A stretch of 64,000 nt of DNA from Endomychus coccineus (lineage: Eukaryota; Arthropoda; Insecta; Coleoptera; Endomychidae). Made by a program: the position numbers and the translations under genes. Within the stretch, counting starts at the first letter, position 1; every line of letters starts with the position of its first letter. The notes below the pieces were generated by a model. That model saw nothing but the letters and a program-made list of their open reading frames with translations, ran no database searches and was not told where the DNA came from. Where the stretch lies: assembly GCA_958510875.1 (NCBI GenBank), contig OY294070.1, positions 20,513,631 through 20,577,630 on the forward strand. Direction: 5' to 3'. Positions 21,801 to 31,380 of the stretch are shown here, piece by piece.

Positions 21801-24800
21801 CGTATTTTCAAATTTCTAGTAATGTCGGAAGTACTCTTAATCTTTAAAAGAACAAGAGTTTTTGAAAGTTCGAGCAAAATCGATAGTTTTATGCAATTTT
21901 CGGGGTCACTGCTGGACCAATTGGGGTCAACCGCAGCTTATTTTTTTCGTCTTTTTACGGCGCATAAGCTTATTGAAAACTTTTTTCTTTTTAACTCAAT
22001 CCGACGATGTCCGACGCGCAAAACCAGTTTTGGCCATTTTTACCATTTTTTTGAACCATTTGCGACGATCAAAAAGTGTTCGATTTTAGTTCCTTCAATT
22101 TGTATCTTAATTATCTACTTGAAGCAATTTTTTTCTCCGAACTCAGAATTAAAAACTCCAAAAAGCTAATTCTATCACACTAATTGTAATTAAACTATTT
22201 TTGGGTGTATTTTGAAGGAGTCGATGTTCAAACCAATCTTAAAAAAGTGTTGCGTCAGTGTCTTGGTGGTAATCTAGACAAGATGTATCATACCATCTTT
22301 CGTCAAGATAGATAATTGGATCATTTTCTGCTCTTTATTGTGTAATAACCATCAAATTTTCATGACGCCATTCTCGTAAATGTTGAGATTCCATCAGTTT
22401 GTGTTTTATCAAAACCCATTTTGAGCAAAATTTCCCTTGGACTTGACTACAGGGAATATCTGTTTGGTCGTTGGTCAGTCGTTTTTTTAGGGAAACCAGT
22501 GTAGGTGCAAATTGTTCTTCATACATTTTATACATTGTCCTTCTCAATAAATCCACGTCCTTATTGTCAGTACTTCTAAAAGTGCCATAATCATGTCCCT
22601 TTTTTCTAGGAATAATAGGCTTTACTACTAAATCCTTTACCGAAGATGAAGAAATACTTGTTGAACAGGACGTTTCGGCTAAAGCATCATTACTTGAATT
22701 AAAATCTCTTTTTAGCAAAGATTGACATAAAATTCTAATTATTTGTTTAGCAGATAAATGCTTTTTTCTGAAAGTGACACTAGAAATGCCTCACCATCTG
22801 CACATGCCTAACGACTCCATATTCTAACACAAGTACCACAAAAATATCAATTTTCTTTCTGTTGAAGGTCATAACCTGGTTATAACTACCTTCAACAGAG
22901 ATCTTTCAGTGAGGTTGCAAACTTGCTCGATCCACTGAGAAGCAGCTGTCTGGAACTATAAGTTTGTGACGTTACTGATCGACCTGAACTAGAAAGACCT
23001 TATCAGTAGTAATATCCCTAGGACATTGATAATAGACGAGATAATTTTATGACAATCGAAAAAAAAGTTCGTTCCTTGGTAACAGCCCGAAGTCGAAGGT
23101 TGAGGGCTGTTACCAAGCAACGAGCTTCAGAAATTTGTCATAAAATTATGAGGCATTTGTCAATGTCCGAGGGATATCCGGAGGAAAAATTTTTTACAAA
23201 AAAATTTATAACTCAACACAACGAAACATTTATTCATTTATTAAAAGTACAGTTAGTGAAAGTACACTTATTAAAATTTAACTTAACATTAGATTCGTTG
23301 CTGTTCTCTACTATAGAAGATCTATTACCACGCATAATATTTATGATCTTGTTGTGGTGTTCTTCATCGAGATTTAAGTATGGTTTTATAGAATTTTGAT
23401 TGCTATGACCAGTAATTTTCAGCAATTGTTCTTCTTCTACACCACTTTTTGCCAATTCGCTAACAGCAGTTGATCCATTCGAGTAATTTGTTATCTTTTT
23501 GTCCTTTACATTCGAGCCAATTGCCTCAGCAGCAGATTTAGTCCATCCATTTATTGTATTTCTTCCAACAGGTACATTATCGTACCATTTGTCAGATTAA
23601 TTTTTCCAGTGTCGATTTGAATTTAAGAACAGTCGTGGTGAGGTAATATTGTCGCCTCGTTTTGATATCAGTTTATGAAAAATACGTACTTTTTCTTTCA
23701 CTATTGGAAACCAACCATTTACTACTTGTACAGCTTTTAGAACCACCTTGGCACGTTTTACTCAACACCGGATTGTATTCAATGCGATTTGTTGGAGTCA
23801 TCGTTATTTTTCTCGATTTGAAAAAAATACACCAAACAAGCAATTGCCTCTCCTCCTCGCCACGCTAATTCTACAGCAGCAATATGGTAAAATTTACGCC
23901 ATAAGACCTTCAGGAGTATTTTCATCCCATAGCAATATTATTTTGTTAACTTGAGACACATTCAACGAAACTGAACTGGACTTCCATTCACATGGATCTA
24001 CTTGTAGTTTCCTCCTGATTGCATCGCGGGCATCTCGGGGTGGTTTAAATAATATACTGTTAAACGGGTCAAACATAATATTATAGTCATCATAGTACTT
24101 TTCTTGAAAAAGTTTGCACGAAACGTTCCACATTGTCTTCACCGTTGCTTCTTTAAAATCGGTCCCGTCTTTCTTTCTCATATTGAGCGCCCAATCTTTT
24201 AGTATCAACGCCAACTCTACTAAGCTTCCATGTTCATTTAATTCATATTCTCGTTCGCAGCAAAATTCCATAAGTATTCCCAAAATATATTTGTGGCTGT
24301 AGGTTGTATTTCTGGGATTTTTTTTCTTTGATTTATACTTTCAACATTCGCATTGCCAAAACGTGGCATTTTGAAATTTATTTGGAATGAAGTTGTCAAA
24401 CTCAATCGTGTAGACATAGTGATTGATAATTGCACTGAATGCAATTATCAGTGTAATGTTGACATGATTGGGTGAAATTGTTTCATATGACACAAAATGA
24501 CAAAATTTGAATGGTTGTTAGAAATGACAAAAAAAATTTCATAATAATTATTGTATCATCGACACAAAAAACCGGTACTAGGTTAGTTATACCCATGTCA
24601 GGCGAAAGTTCTATCTCTATCCCAACTATAAACTGCTAGTAGAAAACTAATTGATGTAAAATCAATTTTTCCTCCAAGGCTAATAAGACTTCAACTTTTG
24701 GGTTATCAACTTTTATATTCAATCAATCACACAAACAAATAGTGATTTATATGACATTTGTCAATACTGTTGCAAGTAATGCAATGCCTACTAAATAATA

Positions 24801-27800
24801 TCATATTTAACGAAGGTGTAATTCCATAAGATAACCCTGATTATAAGAATCAAAATAGCTCGAACAAGAAGCCTCTAAGAGAAATTTATCAAGAATACTT
24901 TTTTATAGAAAATAAATCAAAGTTCCTAAATTTGTGTACAATAATAATTTCCGACCATTGGCGTAGAAATTTAAGGAGTTTAAATGCGTACAAAATCCCA
25001 TAACTACGCTACTGTACTTGTCTCAGAAACATTTTGTCACCAAAAAAATTTCTCATCCAGTAAAACTAAAATGTACCAAGTTTGAACTAAAAATATTCAT
25101 CTGTTTAGAAGATAATGAAGACAATGTAAACATTTTTCAAAACTTCGATACCCTTTATCTCGGAAACGAAGTGATTTAGAGAAAAAATTTTAAATTAGGA
25201 ACGAACAAATTGGAACTTCCTATATAAGTCTTCACTTTCATGAATATGCCCATATACATGGTTAATATACTTGCTAGAACCTACGTCCAGTGTTAGTATA
25301 ATAATCATAATCAATGGAAGTTTCTTAGAAATTTACAAAAAAATTTAAATAATAAAAAATGAAGGCTAACTTCTTGCGCTCATCTGAAAATAAAGATGAT
25401 AAAATGTATTTGGAGCAGGATAAATAAACTCATCTTAAACTATGTATCTTTAAATCTGTTTTATGATGTGACCTGCAAATTGGACGAATTGCGATTTGAC
25501 CAGCCAAATTCTGTTTTGTCGCAGATTTCCTCCTTCTTCAAAAGACACCAGGTACTATTATGTTTTCTAAAAATATTCCGAAGTGGTTAAATGACCAAAA
25601 GAATTGTGAAATAGTTCGAGTAATATTATGCCTATTCTGTTTTCTTACAAACAAACTACTTTTTTATTGTTTATGATAAATTCGTTACGAAACCATCTAT
25701 TTCCCTGTTTAATGGGTTGCATATCAGCTCGAACTGACATTATCATCGTACTGTATACTGTATCAATTTAATTCTCATTTCAGTGTGAATACTGCATTCT
25801 CCACCTTGCGAACCCTGATTCCGACTGAACCAAAGGATCGCAAATTGAGTAAAATAGAAACACTGCGGTTAGCGTCTAGTTATATTTCACATCTAGGAAC
25901 ACAACTACTGGCAGGTAATTAATTTTTATATATAATATTTTTCAAATCTAAAACCTTTAACAACTAAAGATAAACAAACCCACCCGGTATACAAATTGAA
26001 TTGTTTAGATTGCAATGAGACTTATACAGGAATCTCTCTCTAAGCAATGTTTACAAAAAAAGAATGTCATAAGTATAGTAGTCCTTCAAGGAGTGAAAAC
26101 ACTGATTTTTGGTTATTTTTTGGGCAATCCGCAAATTTAGTCATACTGTATGTTTTTTGGGTTTACCCTGCCACTTTCTGAACGTCAGCCATTTTTTTAA
26201 CCTAAAAATGGCAATTTTTCAGTTTTTTTTGCGCTTGTAGATAAAAATATGCATTTTCTGTGAAAATATTTCAATCAAAAGTTGTCAAAAAAGTTAATAC
26301 GCAAATGGCTAGGTTAGAAGTTGATCGGCCCGATATAGGGCTCAATTAGTGTATTTTTTATGGTAACGCAAACTGAGTATATTATCAAGAGTTTTTGGTT
26401 TTTGGATATTCTGTTTCGATAATATTTTTTAGTCTTCTTTTGTCTGGTTTTCTGTATTTTGCTCTATCTTTGTTTTTGACGCCAACATCTGCCATTTTGA
26501 AAAGTTCGTATTCTGCAATTTACAGATGAAACAGTTATCGACTCGAAACCAAATTCATTCGCAAGATTTCAATGTTCCTCACCAAATATCCAAAGTTCAA
26601 GCATTTTGGTTCAAGGACAAAACTTTGGCGCCATTTTGAAAATTTTTGACCACCGAAATATCCAATTTTTTTGAAGTTAGGAATTTTTCACGGAATCCAA
26701 ATTTTAGGTTGTATTGGAGGTTCCCACAACGAGCATTTTGGGACCAGAAATGCGTTTGAGTCTCTAGTGGACCCAATCGACAAAAACCTTTGCAATGGGA
26801 GATAAACATACGCTAATTGGGCCAATCACCTCCGATCAACTTCTAACCGCCGCCAAAATTTGCGCATCAACTTTTCTGACAACTTTTGTTTGACACATTT
26901 TTGCAGAAAATGTGTCTTTTTTAAACGCAAAAAAATGAAAAAAGTTAATTTTTGACATAAAAAAATGGCTGCCGTTCAAAAAGCGGCTGGGTAAATCCAA
27001 ATTTCGAATACACTATTGTGATCAGCGCCCCAAAAAACACTATGAATAAATTTGCCCAAAAAATACCAAAACATTTCCTAGGGTGACTAGACTATAGTAC
27101 TAGAAAAAAAAAATTTCAAAATTCCACCGCCCTTCGTTAACATTGTTTCAATTATAACCATCAGTTCGATTACAAAAATATTAATCTTTTGACTAAAGAA
27201 ACCAATTATTATGAAAGATCTATCCTGGAGATGATTCACATAAAACGTGACTCTAGTCTATAAATCATAGAACAGACGTTCAGTCATTAAGTCAAATGTA
27301 TACTAATTTAATTTATTAAATCCCAAATTTCTACATACGTCTTTATAATGTTAAAAGTATATTTTAGGTAGAATCCTGAAATAGCAATATTTCTAGTAAG
27401 GCCTGACAATCTTTTTCTATTACCTCATAAATCTTTAACATCTGGTTCGATACGTGAGCGTTTTTTGGTTCCAGTTATTCAAACATCCTTGAGATGACTT
27501 CGAATATTATAAGTAGATTGCTATGCAGTGGCTTCTAGATATTCATACACTTGAAACTTAATGTGTTTCAATTTCGTGTTTCTGTTCGTTCCGGCAACGT
27601 GAGCATTTTTAATTGAAATTATTACGATAAAGAGCTTTGTGCTTGATATAATTAGTTTTAAGAAATCACGTTTTTGACATTGATACGTCTTGTGATGATG
27701 GTCGTGAAACCGAAACGTATGTAAAGACGAAAATAATGTAATAAGTATGTCTTAATGTGACCTATTTCCCGAGAATTTATATATAAATATATATACAGGT

Positions 27801-29774
27801 TGAGTCATGAGGAATTCACTAAGCTGGGTGTATTCTACACTTGATATAATAATATAAAATAGTCCAGTAAGTAAAAAAAAGTGCCAAAACTCGGTCTCCG
27901 GTTGGGAAAGATCGATTTTCATGAAATAAACCACTTCCCTTCGCAATTTTGTATTGTAAAGTGTACAACTTTATAATGATAATTTAATGAAGTTTTGGGG
28001 GTATTTAATGTTTTATCAAATGATTGATTGATTCCACTACATAGAGATGAAGAATAGAGTTCTTGAAGGTGCTATATTTTTGACTCCGTCTAAGAAATTT
28101 GAAGACAGGCTATCTCTTTCTACTCGGTCCCGATATGCCCCGCCCACTTATGTTCTGTGAACACAGAGCGATGCATAGAGATTTTTATATTGCGATGCGA
28201 ATTAGAAAGAGAAAGGCTGCCTCCAAATTTTTCAGAGAGGGTCTTTTTGTAAAGCATTGCGCTTATGGGATTCAAGAACTCTATATCTCCATCTCTATGT
28301 TCCACTATCGCCACGTGGTGGAACAGTTTTGTAAATAGAATACACAAATAAGATACTTGGTGAGGTTTCACAATATTAAATTTATTATCTCAACTAATCT
28401 AATAACTGAAATGTAAAAATTTTTATAGTTTTATTTATCTTGACAAATATATAACATCTAGAAATTACCTCATATGAAAACAAATATACATATTCACATG
28501 TAGGCAGTGGCGTATCCAGGGGGGTTACAAAAGGAGTAATTTCAATTTTAATTTAGCGGTTTCTTTTACGATTTAAGATGTATTGGTATTGGTTGAGGCT
28601 TGATAAAAATCTCAGGGCACCTAGCTAAAGACCCTTGTAGACCATCCTCTGATATGTTTATCAGGGGGGTATTTGGATACCATGCTGCTCAAAAATCGTA
28701 AGGAGTGGCACGCCTGGCAGGGCCCTCAATGCTGCAGTGGGTGAACTCTTCCTCGTGGACATGTAATGTCTCTGAGGAAAAGCTCTTGTATAATGTTCAG
28801 AAGGTTTTGGGTCGTGACCATACGAGAAGTGCATGATTGAGTCTCGGGATGATAATAGTCAAGTAGCCTCTTACGATGCTAGCGTAGCTAGCGAAATGCG
28901 CATGAGATTTTAAAACCCTATAGTGGAAAAATGATGTTCAAATTTTAACATTAGTAAAAAATTCCACAGATATATAAACTCAGTATTTGAATAATGTTTC
29001 TTGATTATTTCCAGGTCCTGTGGATCAGCCTTGTTTACGATTATTCAAGTCATCCGAAGATGATGACGTAACAAGCTCTAACCGGCAACAAGTGTGCACA
29101 TTTTGTATGGCTCTGAAGAAATCTCCTGTAAGTACAACTTCTCACGATTATTCATTTTTTAGCTTATTAAGTTAACTCTTTCTTCTCTCACTTCCTTTTT
29201 ACAGTAAACAAGTTTCTGTTCAGTCAAATTAATCTCCAAGTATTTTGGGGTCTTCAAACTAGGTGGAAAATATTTTTAGATAAAAAAAATAGGCTGGTCT
29301 TTAGTACATTGTGCATATTCCATTTAAGTTACCTCTTAGTATTTAATTTAATATTTGATCATTTTTATTCCGATTGCCGAAAAGTAGGTTTTGTTGTAGT
29401 TTATTGTGAGCGAGTGTTGTTAAGAACAACAACTCCGAATGTGAGTTATAAAATCAGGAATTGCCTAAATATTTATCGTAATGCTGATATACCTGAAGAA
29501 AGTAAATATAAATATTGGCAGGGCAACAAATTTGCAGATATTGCTCAAAATAATATAATTCAGTGAATTCAACTAATCAACGGTTAGTTGATTTGATATT
29601 ATTAAACATTCATTATTATGAATAATCTGATATGTTTATTTTTGTTTTCAGAAATCATCCTATGAAGAATATGACTGTAACACTGCTATTGAAAACCAAT
29701 TATTCTTAAACCCCAGTTCACCAAGTTACACTCAAACTATTTTGAACACTTCCAATAATATTTATTACCAATAA
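15706..29774 (+). CDS. bHLH transcription factor, Paraxis/Scleraxis (TCF15/SCX) family
   Basis: Four exons (15706-15881, 25784-25914, 29015-29127, 29652-29774) join in consistent phases (2, 1, 0) to give a 180-residue protein. The basic region is residues 44-59 ([16 protein letters not shown], with the conserved Glu of the DNA-contacting ARER motif) and helix-loop-helix residues 60-103 ([34 protein letters not shown]). These segments match the Paraxis/Scleraxis class closely. The Cys pair in [10 protein letters not shown] (exon 3) corresponds to the conserved short C-terminal motif of that family. The protein should act in the nucleus as a heterodimer with an E-protein/Daughterless on E-box DNA, in mesodermal or tendon-like development in relatives. 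The 9.9 kb first intron splits the basic region from helix 1 and is full of transposons. TCF15 versus SCX orthology cannot be separated by eye. Confidence 0.9.
16385..16520 (-). mobile_element. Penelope-like terminus, variant A
   Basis: A repeat shared with 27390-27790, 37400-37800 and 59105-59265, marked by GTGTTAGTGTGACCTATTTC and AAAATAATAAGCATATG next to the hammerhead. It lies in intron 1 of the bHLH gene, antisense to the gene. Confidence 0.65.
16431..16472 (-). ncRNA. Hammerhead ribozyme-like motif, variant A, core intact
   Basis: On the minus strand: stem I GUUUU (16472-16468) with AAGAU (16435-16431), two G-U pairs; core CUGAUGA (16467-16461); stem II GGU/ACC with loop CGUGAA; GAAAC (16447-16443); a minimal stem III AC/GU around loop GUAU; and the cleavage nucleotide A at 16436. 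All invariant core positions are present. The very short stem III is characteristic of PLE hammerheads. Confidence 0.65.
16521..17618. other. Intron 1 sequence, no gene recognised
   Basis: Very AT-rich. Frames of up to 97 codons at 16586-17004 are low-complexity (Ile/Lys/Asn/Phe) and look like chance frames. No bounded repeat is seen. Confidence 0.3.
17619..17900 (+). other. Unassigned 93-codon open frame in intron 1
   Basis: The frame reads [20 protein letters not shown] and later [15 protein letters not shown]. Its DNA includes a hairpin-forming GTCACAGG...CCTGTGAC pair (about 17662-17697). I recognise no domain. It ends 50 bp before foldback copy 2 and could be an old transposon piece or chance. 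Confidence 0.2.
17951..18888. mobile_element. Long-TIR foldback element, copy 2
   Basis: 938 bp, same family as 7888-9365. It starts TAGTCCAGGCTGTGAACCGG and ends CCGGTTCATAGCCTGGACTA, flanked by a 3-bp duplication GAT (17948-17950 and 18889-18891). The left arm has three units containing GGGTCGCTGAA(C/T)ACGA; the right arm is shorter. It lacks the central acidic frame of copy 1, so it is a more deleted form. Confidence 0.8.
19140..19680. repeat. Direct duplication of about 170 bp
   Basis: The segment from GTGTCGCCATCTGG to CCGGTTATGA occurs at about 19144-19300 and again at about 19506-19660, roughly 80% identical by eye, including ACATCTATTCA.AGATGGCGTGA and TTTTGGTCTTTTTAC. The piece between them (AACGTTGCAAACATGCCCG, AGCTGTCAGGAACTATGAG) recurs diverged at about 22890-22975. 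Origin unknown, probably a transposon fragment. Confidence 0.5.
20453..20836 (+). pseudogene. mariner transposase, N-terminal fragment
   Basis: From [20 protein letters not shown] (start about 20471) through [30 protein letters not shown] and [17 protein letters not shown], this matches the paired helix-turn-helix DNA-binding domain of mauritiana/Mos1-type mariner transposases. It then runs into unrelated sequence ([11 protein letters not shown]...), so the catalytic DDD domain is deleted. Non-functional. Confidence 0.8.
21244..22183. mobile_element. Foldback MITE with about 400-bp arms
   Basis: Termini TTAGAGTGATAGAATTAGC (left) and the inverse of TTAGTGTGATAGAATTAGC (right). Arms share GATCGTCGCAAATGGTT, GGCCAAAACTGG and GCGTCGGACATCGTCGG, and GGTCCAGCAGTGAC further in. 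A spacer of about 200 bp is GC-rich locally (GGCGCGCGTGGAAGGGAACC). No transposase. Confidence 0.75.
22335..22718 (-). pseudogene. Possible DNA-transposon protein fragment
   Basis: A 127-codon frame with a Ser-rich N-terminus and then [20 protein letters not shown], followed by [21 protein letters not shown]. The second half resembles the linker region (W..I...R..LME...I..WR) found before DDE_3-type (IS630/Tc1-like) catalytic domains in insect transposons. The catalytic domain is absent. Tentative. Confidence 0.3.
23011..23179. repeat. 169-nt near-perfect palindrome
   Basis: The left arm (from ATATCCCTAGGACATTGA) and right arm (ending TCAATGTCCGAGGGATAT) are about 75 nt each and nearly complementary. 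The inner stem is CTTGGTAACAGCCC/GGGCTGTTACCAAG around a loop of about 15 nt. Transcribed, it would form one long hairpin. Probably a tiny MITE; a hairpin-RNA precursor is an alternative. Confidence 0.7.
23234..24369 (-). pseudogene. Crypton-type tyrosine recombinase, degraded
   Basis: Read on the minus strand from [17 protein letters not shown] (24369): an N-terminal core-binding part ([38 protein letters not shown]) after a frameshift near 24265; [15 protein letters not shown] (about 23875-23835), which keeps the first catalytic Arg region; then [57 protein letters not shown]. The TGH box and C-terminal Tyr are present. The usual N-H-S-x-R motif has become N-Y-S-N-G, removing the catalytic His and Arg. 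Several stops lie between 23600 and 23900. Cryptons are DNA transposons that move by tyrosine recombinase. Nested in bHLH intron 1. Confidence 0.75.
24445..25783. other. Rest of bHLH intron 1, no gene recognised
   Basis: AT-rich intron sequence between the Crypton and exon 2. Only low-complexity frames are present. The acceptor of exon 2 has the pyrimidine-rich tract AATTCTCATTTCAG. Confidence 0.35.
25784..25914 (+). CDS. bHLH gene exon 2
   Basis: Acceptor TTTCAG before 25784; donor GTAATT at 25915. Encodes the whole helix-loop-helix ([17 protein letters not shown] to HLGTQLLA). Ends in phase 1. Confidence 0.93.
26073..27098. mobile_element. Foldback MITE in bHLH intron 2
   Basis: An imperfect long inverted repeat: the left arm has TATTTTTTGGGCAA, GGGTTTACCC and GTCAGCCATTTTTTT; the right arm has their complements (TTGCCCAAAAAATA, TGGGTAAATCC, AAAATGGCTGCCGTT). 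The interior (about 26460-26800) is related, in opposite orientation, to 44260-44600 (shared GCATTTTGGT(T/C)CAA and ACCAAATTCATTCG). No coding capacity. Confidence 0.6.
27390..27790 (+). mobile_element. Penelope-like terminus, variant A
   Basis: Shared with 37400-37800 (ATTACCTCATAAAT, CATCTGGTTCGA, TTTCTGTTCGTT, ACGTG(A/G)GCATTTTTAATTG). The hammerhead-like core at 27687-27728 has perfect stem I (GUCUU/AAGAC), stem II GGU/ACC and GAAAC, but the first core base is changed (GUGAUGA instead of CUGAUGA, 27692-27698), which should abolish cleavage. Confidence 0.65.
28036..28313. repeat. Small palindromic MITE
   Basis: The ends are inverted copies of CATAGAGATG(A/G)AG and AGAGTTCTTGAA. The interior includes CCCGCCCACTTATGTTCTG and CGATGCATAGAGATTT. 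Open frames on both strands are by-products of the repeat. Confidence 0.5.
28506..28920. repeat. Possible hAT-type element, left end only
   Basis: Starts CAGTGGCGTATCCAGGGGGG, matching the CAGTGGCGTA termini of the hAT element at 31381. No complementary right end or target duplication was found, so it may be truncated. The contents are unrecognised and somewhat GC-richer than the flanks. Confidence 0.3.
29015..29127 (+). CDS. bHLH gene exon 3
   Basis: Acceptor TTCCAG before 29015; donor GTAAGT at 29128. Encodes [14 protein letters not shown], an acidic stretch EDDD and the conserved VCTFC motif. Ends in phase 0. Confidence 0.85.
29652..29774 (+). CDS. bHLH gene exon 4 and stop
   Basis: Acceptor TTTTCAG before 29652. 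Encodes a Tyr/Asn/Ser-rich C-terminus ([16 protein letters not shown] ... NNIYYQ) and stops at TAA 29772-29774. Not conserved enough to confirm by family, but frame and splice site fit. Confidence 0.75.
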   Translation, partial: KSSYEEYDCNTAIENQLFLNPSSPSYTQTILNTSNNIYYQ

Positions 29775-29943
29775 CTGTACATATCAAATTGTTAAACGCT
29801 ATATTGTATAAATTGGTGCAAATCCTTATTAATTTACTGAATAACGCTTAGGTAACTTTTACCAAACTTAAAGGAGGTAACTGAATTAATAGCATAATAT
29901 TTTATTTGAATTTGTTAAATGTTTGTACTTAATTGTATATAAA

Positions 29944-29949
29944 AATAAA
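29944..29949 (+). terminator. Candidate polyadenylation signal of the bHLH gene
   Basis: AATAAA 170 bp after the stop codon, followed by a T-rich stretch. It lies just before the 3' end of an opposing LINE at 29983. Confidence 0.5.
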
Positions 29950-31380
29950 AAATAATCAATCCATATATTTCCAAAAGTTATTTCACACTGTAGACTTATT
30001 TACCACAATTTGGGAGGTTTTGTATATCTTTGGTACGAAAGAGTTTTTTTTTAATACTCTGACCACACGAGAGGGAAACCTATAATGTTCGATGAACATC
30101 GTGTGAGCCAGCAGTGGAATGTAGAGAGAGGAGATAGGCATTCGTATTTTCTTGAAGGTTTGGAGGTTATAACCATAGGGAAGGACCTCACTAGGTGAAG
30201 AGTTCCACAACTTAACTGTTCGAATAGAAAAATGAAGTCTCGTAGGAAGAAGTTCGGCAGGTCTCGAGCTTGACAATGGAGGGGTAACTAGTTTGAGCTC
30301 GTCTAGTCCGCCTATCTGGAACCTCTCTTGGTAAAACAACATACAAGATTCCTGATGAGCACCGACCATGGAAATATTCGTAGAAAAGGAGATCGCCCAC
30401 TTTTCTAAGATGTCTAGAGAGCTCAATGAACTCGTAAGACAAATGGCCATCTTCTGGATAGAAACCAAGAGCTTCAGCGTATGTTTGGGAGCCAAACTTC
30501 AAACATGTGAACATTACTCCAGGACAGATCGAATCTGTGCTTTGTAGATTATGAGGAACTGCTGGGATGTAGAGTAGCTCTTGGCACGGAATCGTGACTC
30601 GTGAGAGGGTACTGTTGGTGGTCATTCCGAACATTGATATCGAAGACTTCATAGGAATAGTTGTATCTGACATCATTATATTAGGGATTGTGGGATCCGC
30701 CTTCCTGGAGAAGACGAAAGCTGGAGTTTTGGTCCCATCAAACTCCACTGGATCATCAGATCCCTATTCCAAAATTTTTGCCAGATTTCAATTAATTGCG
30801 TCAACCTGTCCCTGTCTCGCGTCTTTGGCTTCATTGAATGGTATAGGGACTCTAGATGGGAAAGTATGAAGTCTACCATCATCTGCAAAGATATGGACAA
30901 GACAAGTGGTCACTTCCAGCAGATCATTGATATGGAGCAGAAACAAAATTGTACCAAGACAAATACCTGTGGAATACCAGCGTAGATAGTCATTTTATCG
31001 GAGGATACTCCGTCAACAACCACATGGAGTGATCTATCTGAGAGAAAAGTCGATAGTAAGCGACAAAGTTGAGGCGGCAAACCATATGACGGAAGTTTCT
31101 CAAGAAGGCTTTGGTGACAGACTTGGTCAAATGCTTTGGAGACACTCAAAGATACAGCTAGACATTCCACAAGTTTTTCAATAGATGTCTGTCATACATG
31201 TGTTACGTGGGCAAGCAGGTCTCTTGTTGATCTCTGCTGACGAAAGCCATATTGTAGGTCATTCACCATTTTGTAGCTCTCTAGGTAATTGATGAGCTCG
31301 ATGTTGATTGCTTTCTCCATCACTTTAGAGATCCCAGATGATAGTGCAATAGGTGCAATTTCTTTGAAATTGGTTGCAAT

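Noticed and set aside
28099..28371. Two overlapping opposite-strand frames of about 80 codons
   Set aside because: They arise from a palindromic MITE and mirror each other.
29309..29566. 85-codon frame within the bHLH gene
   Set aside because: Lies wholly inside intron 3; low-complexity composition and no family resemblance.
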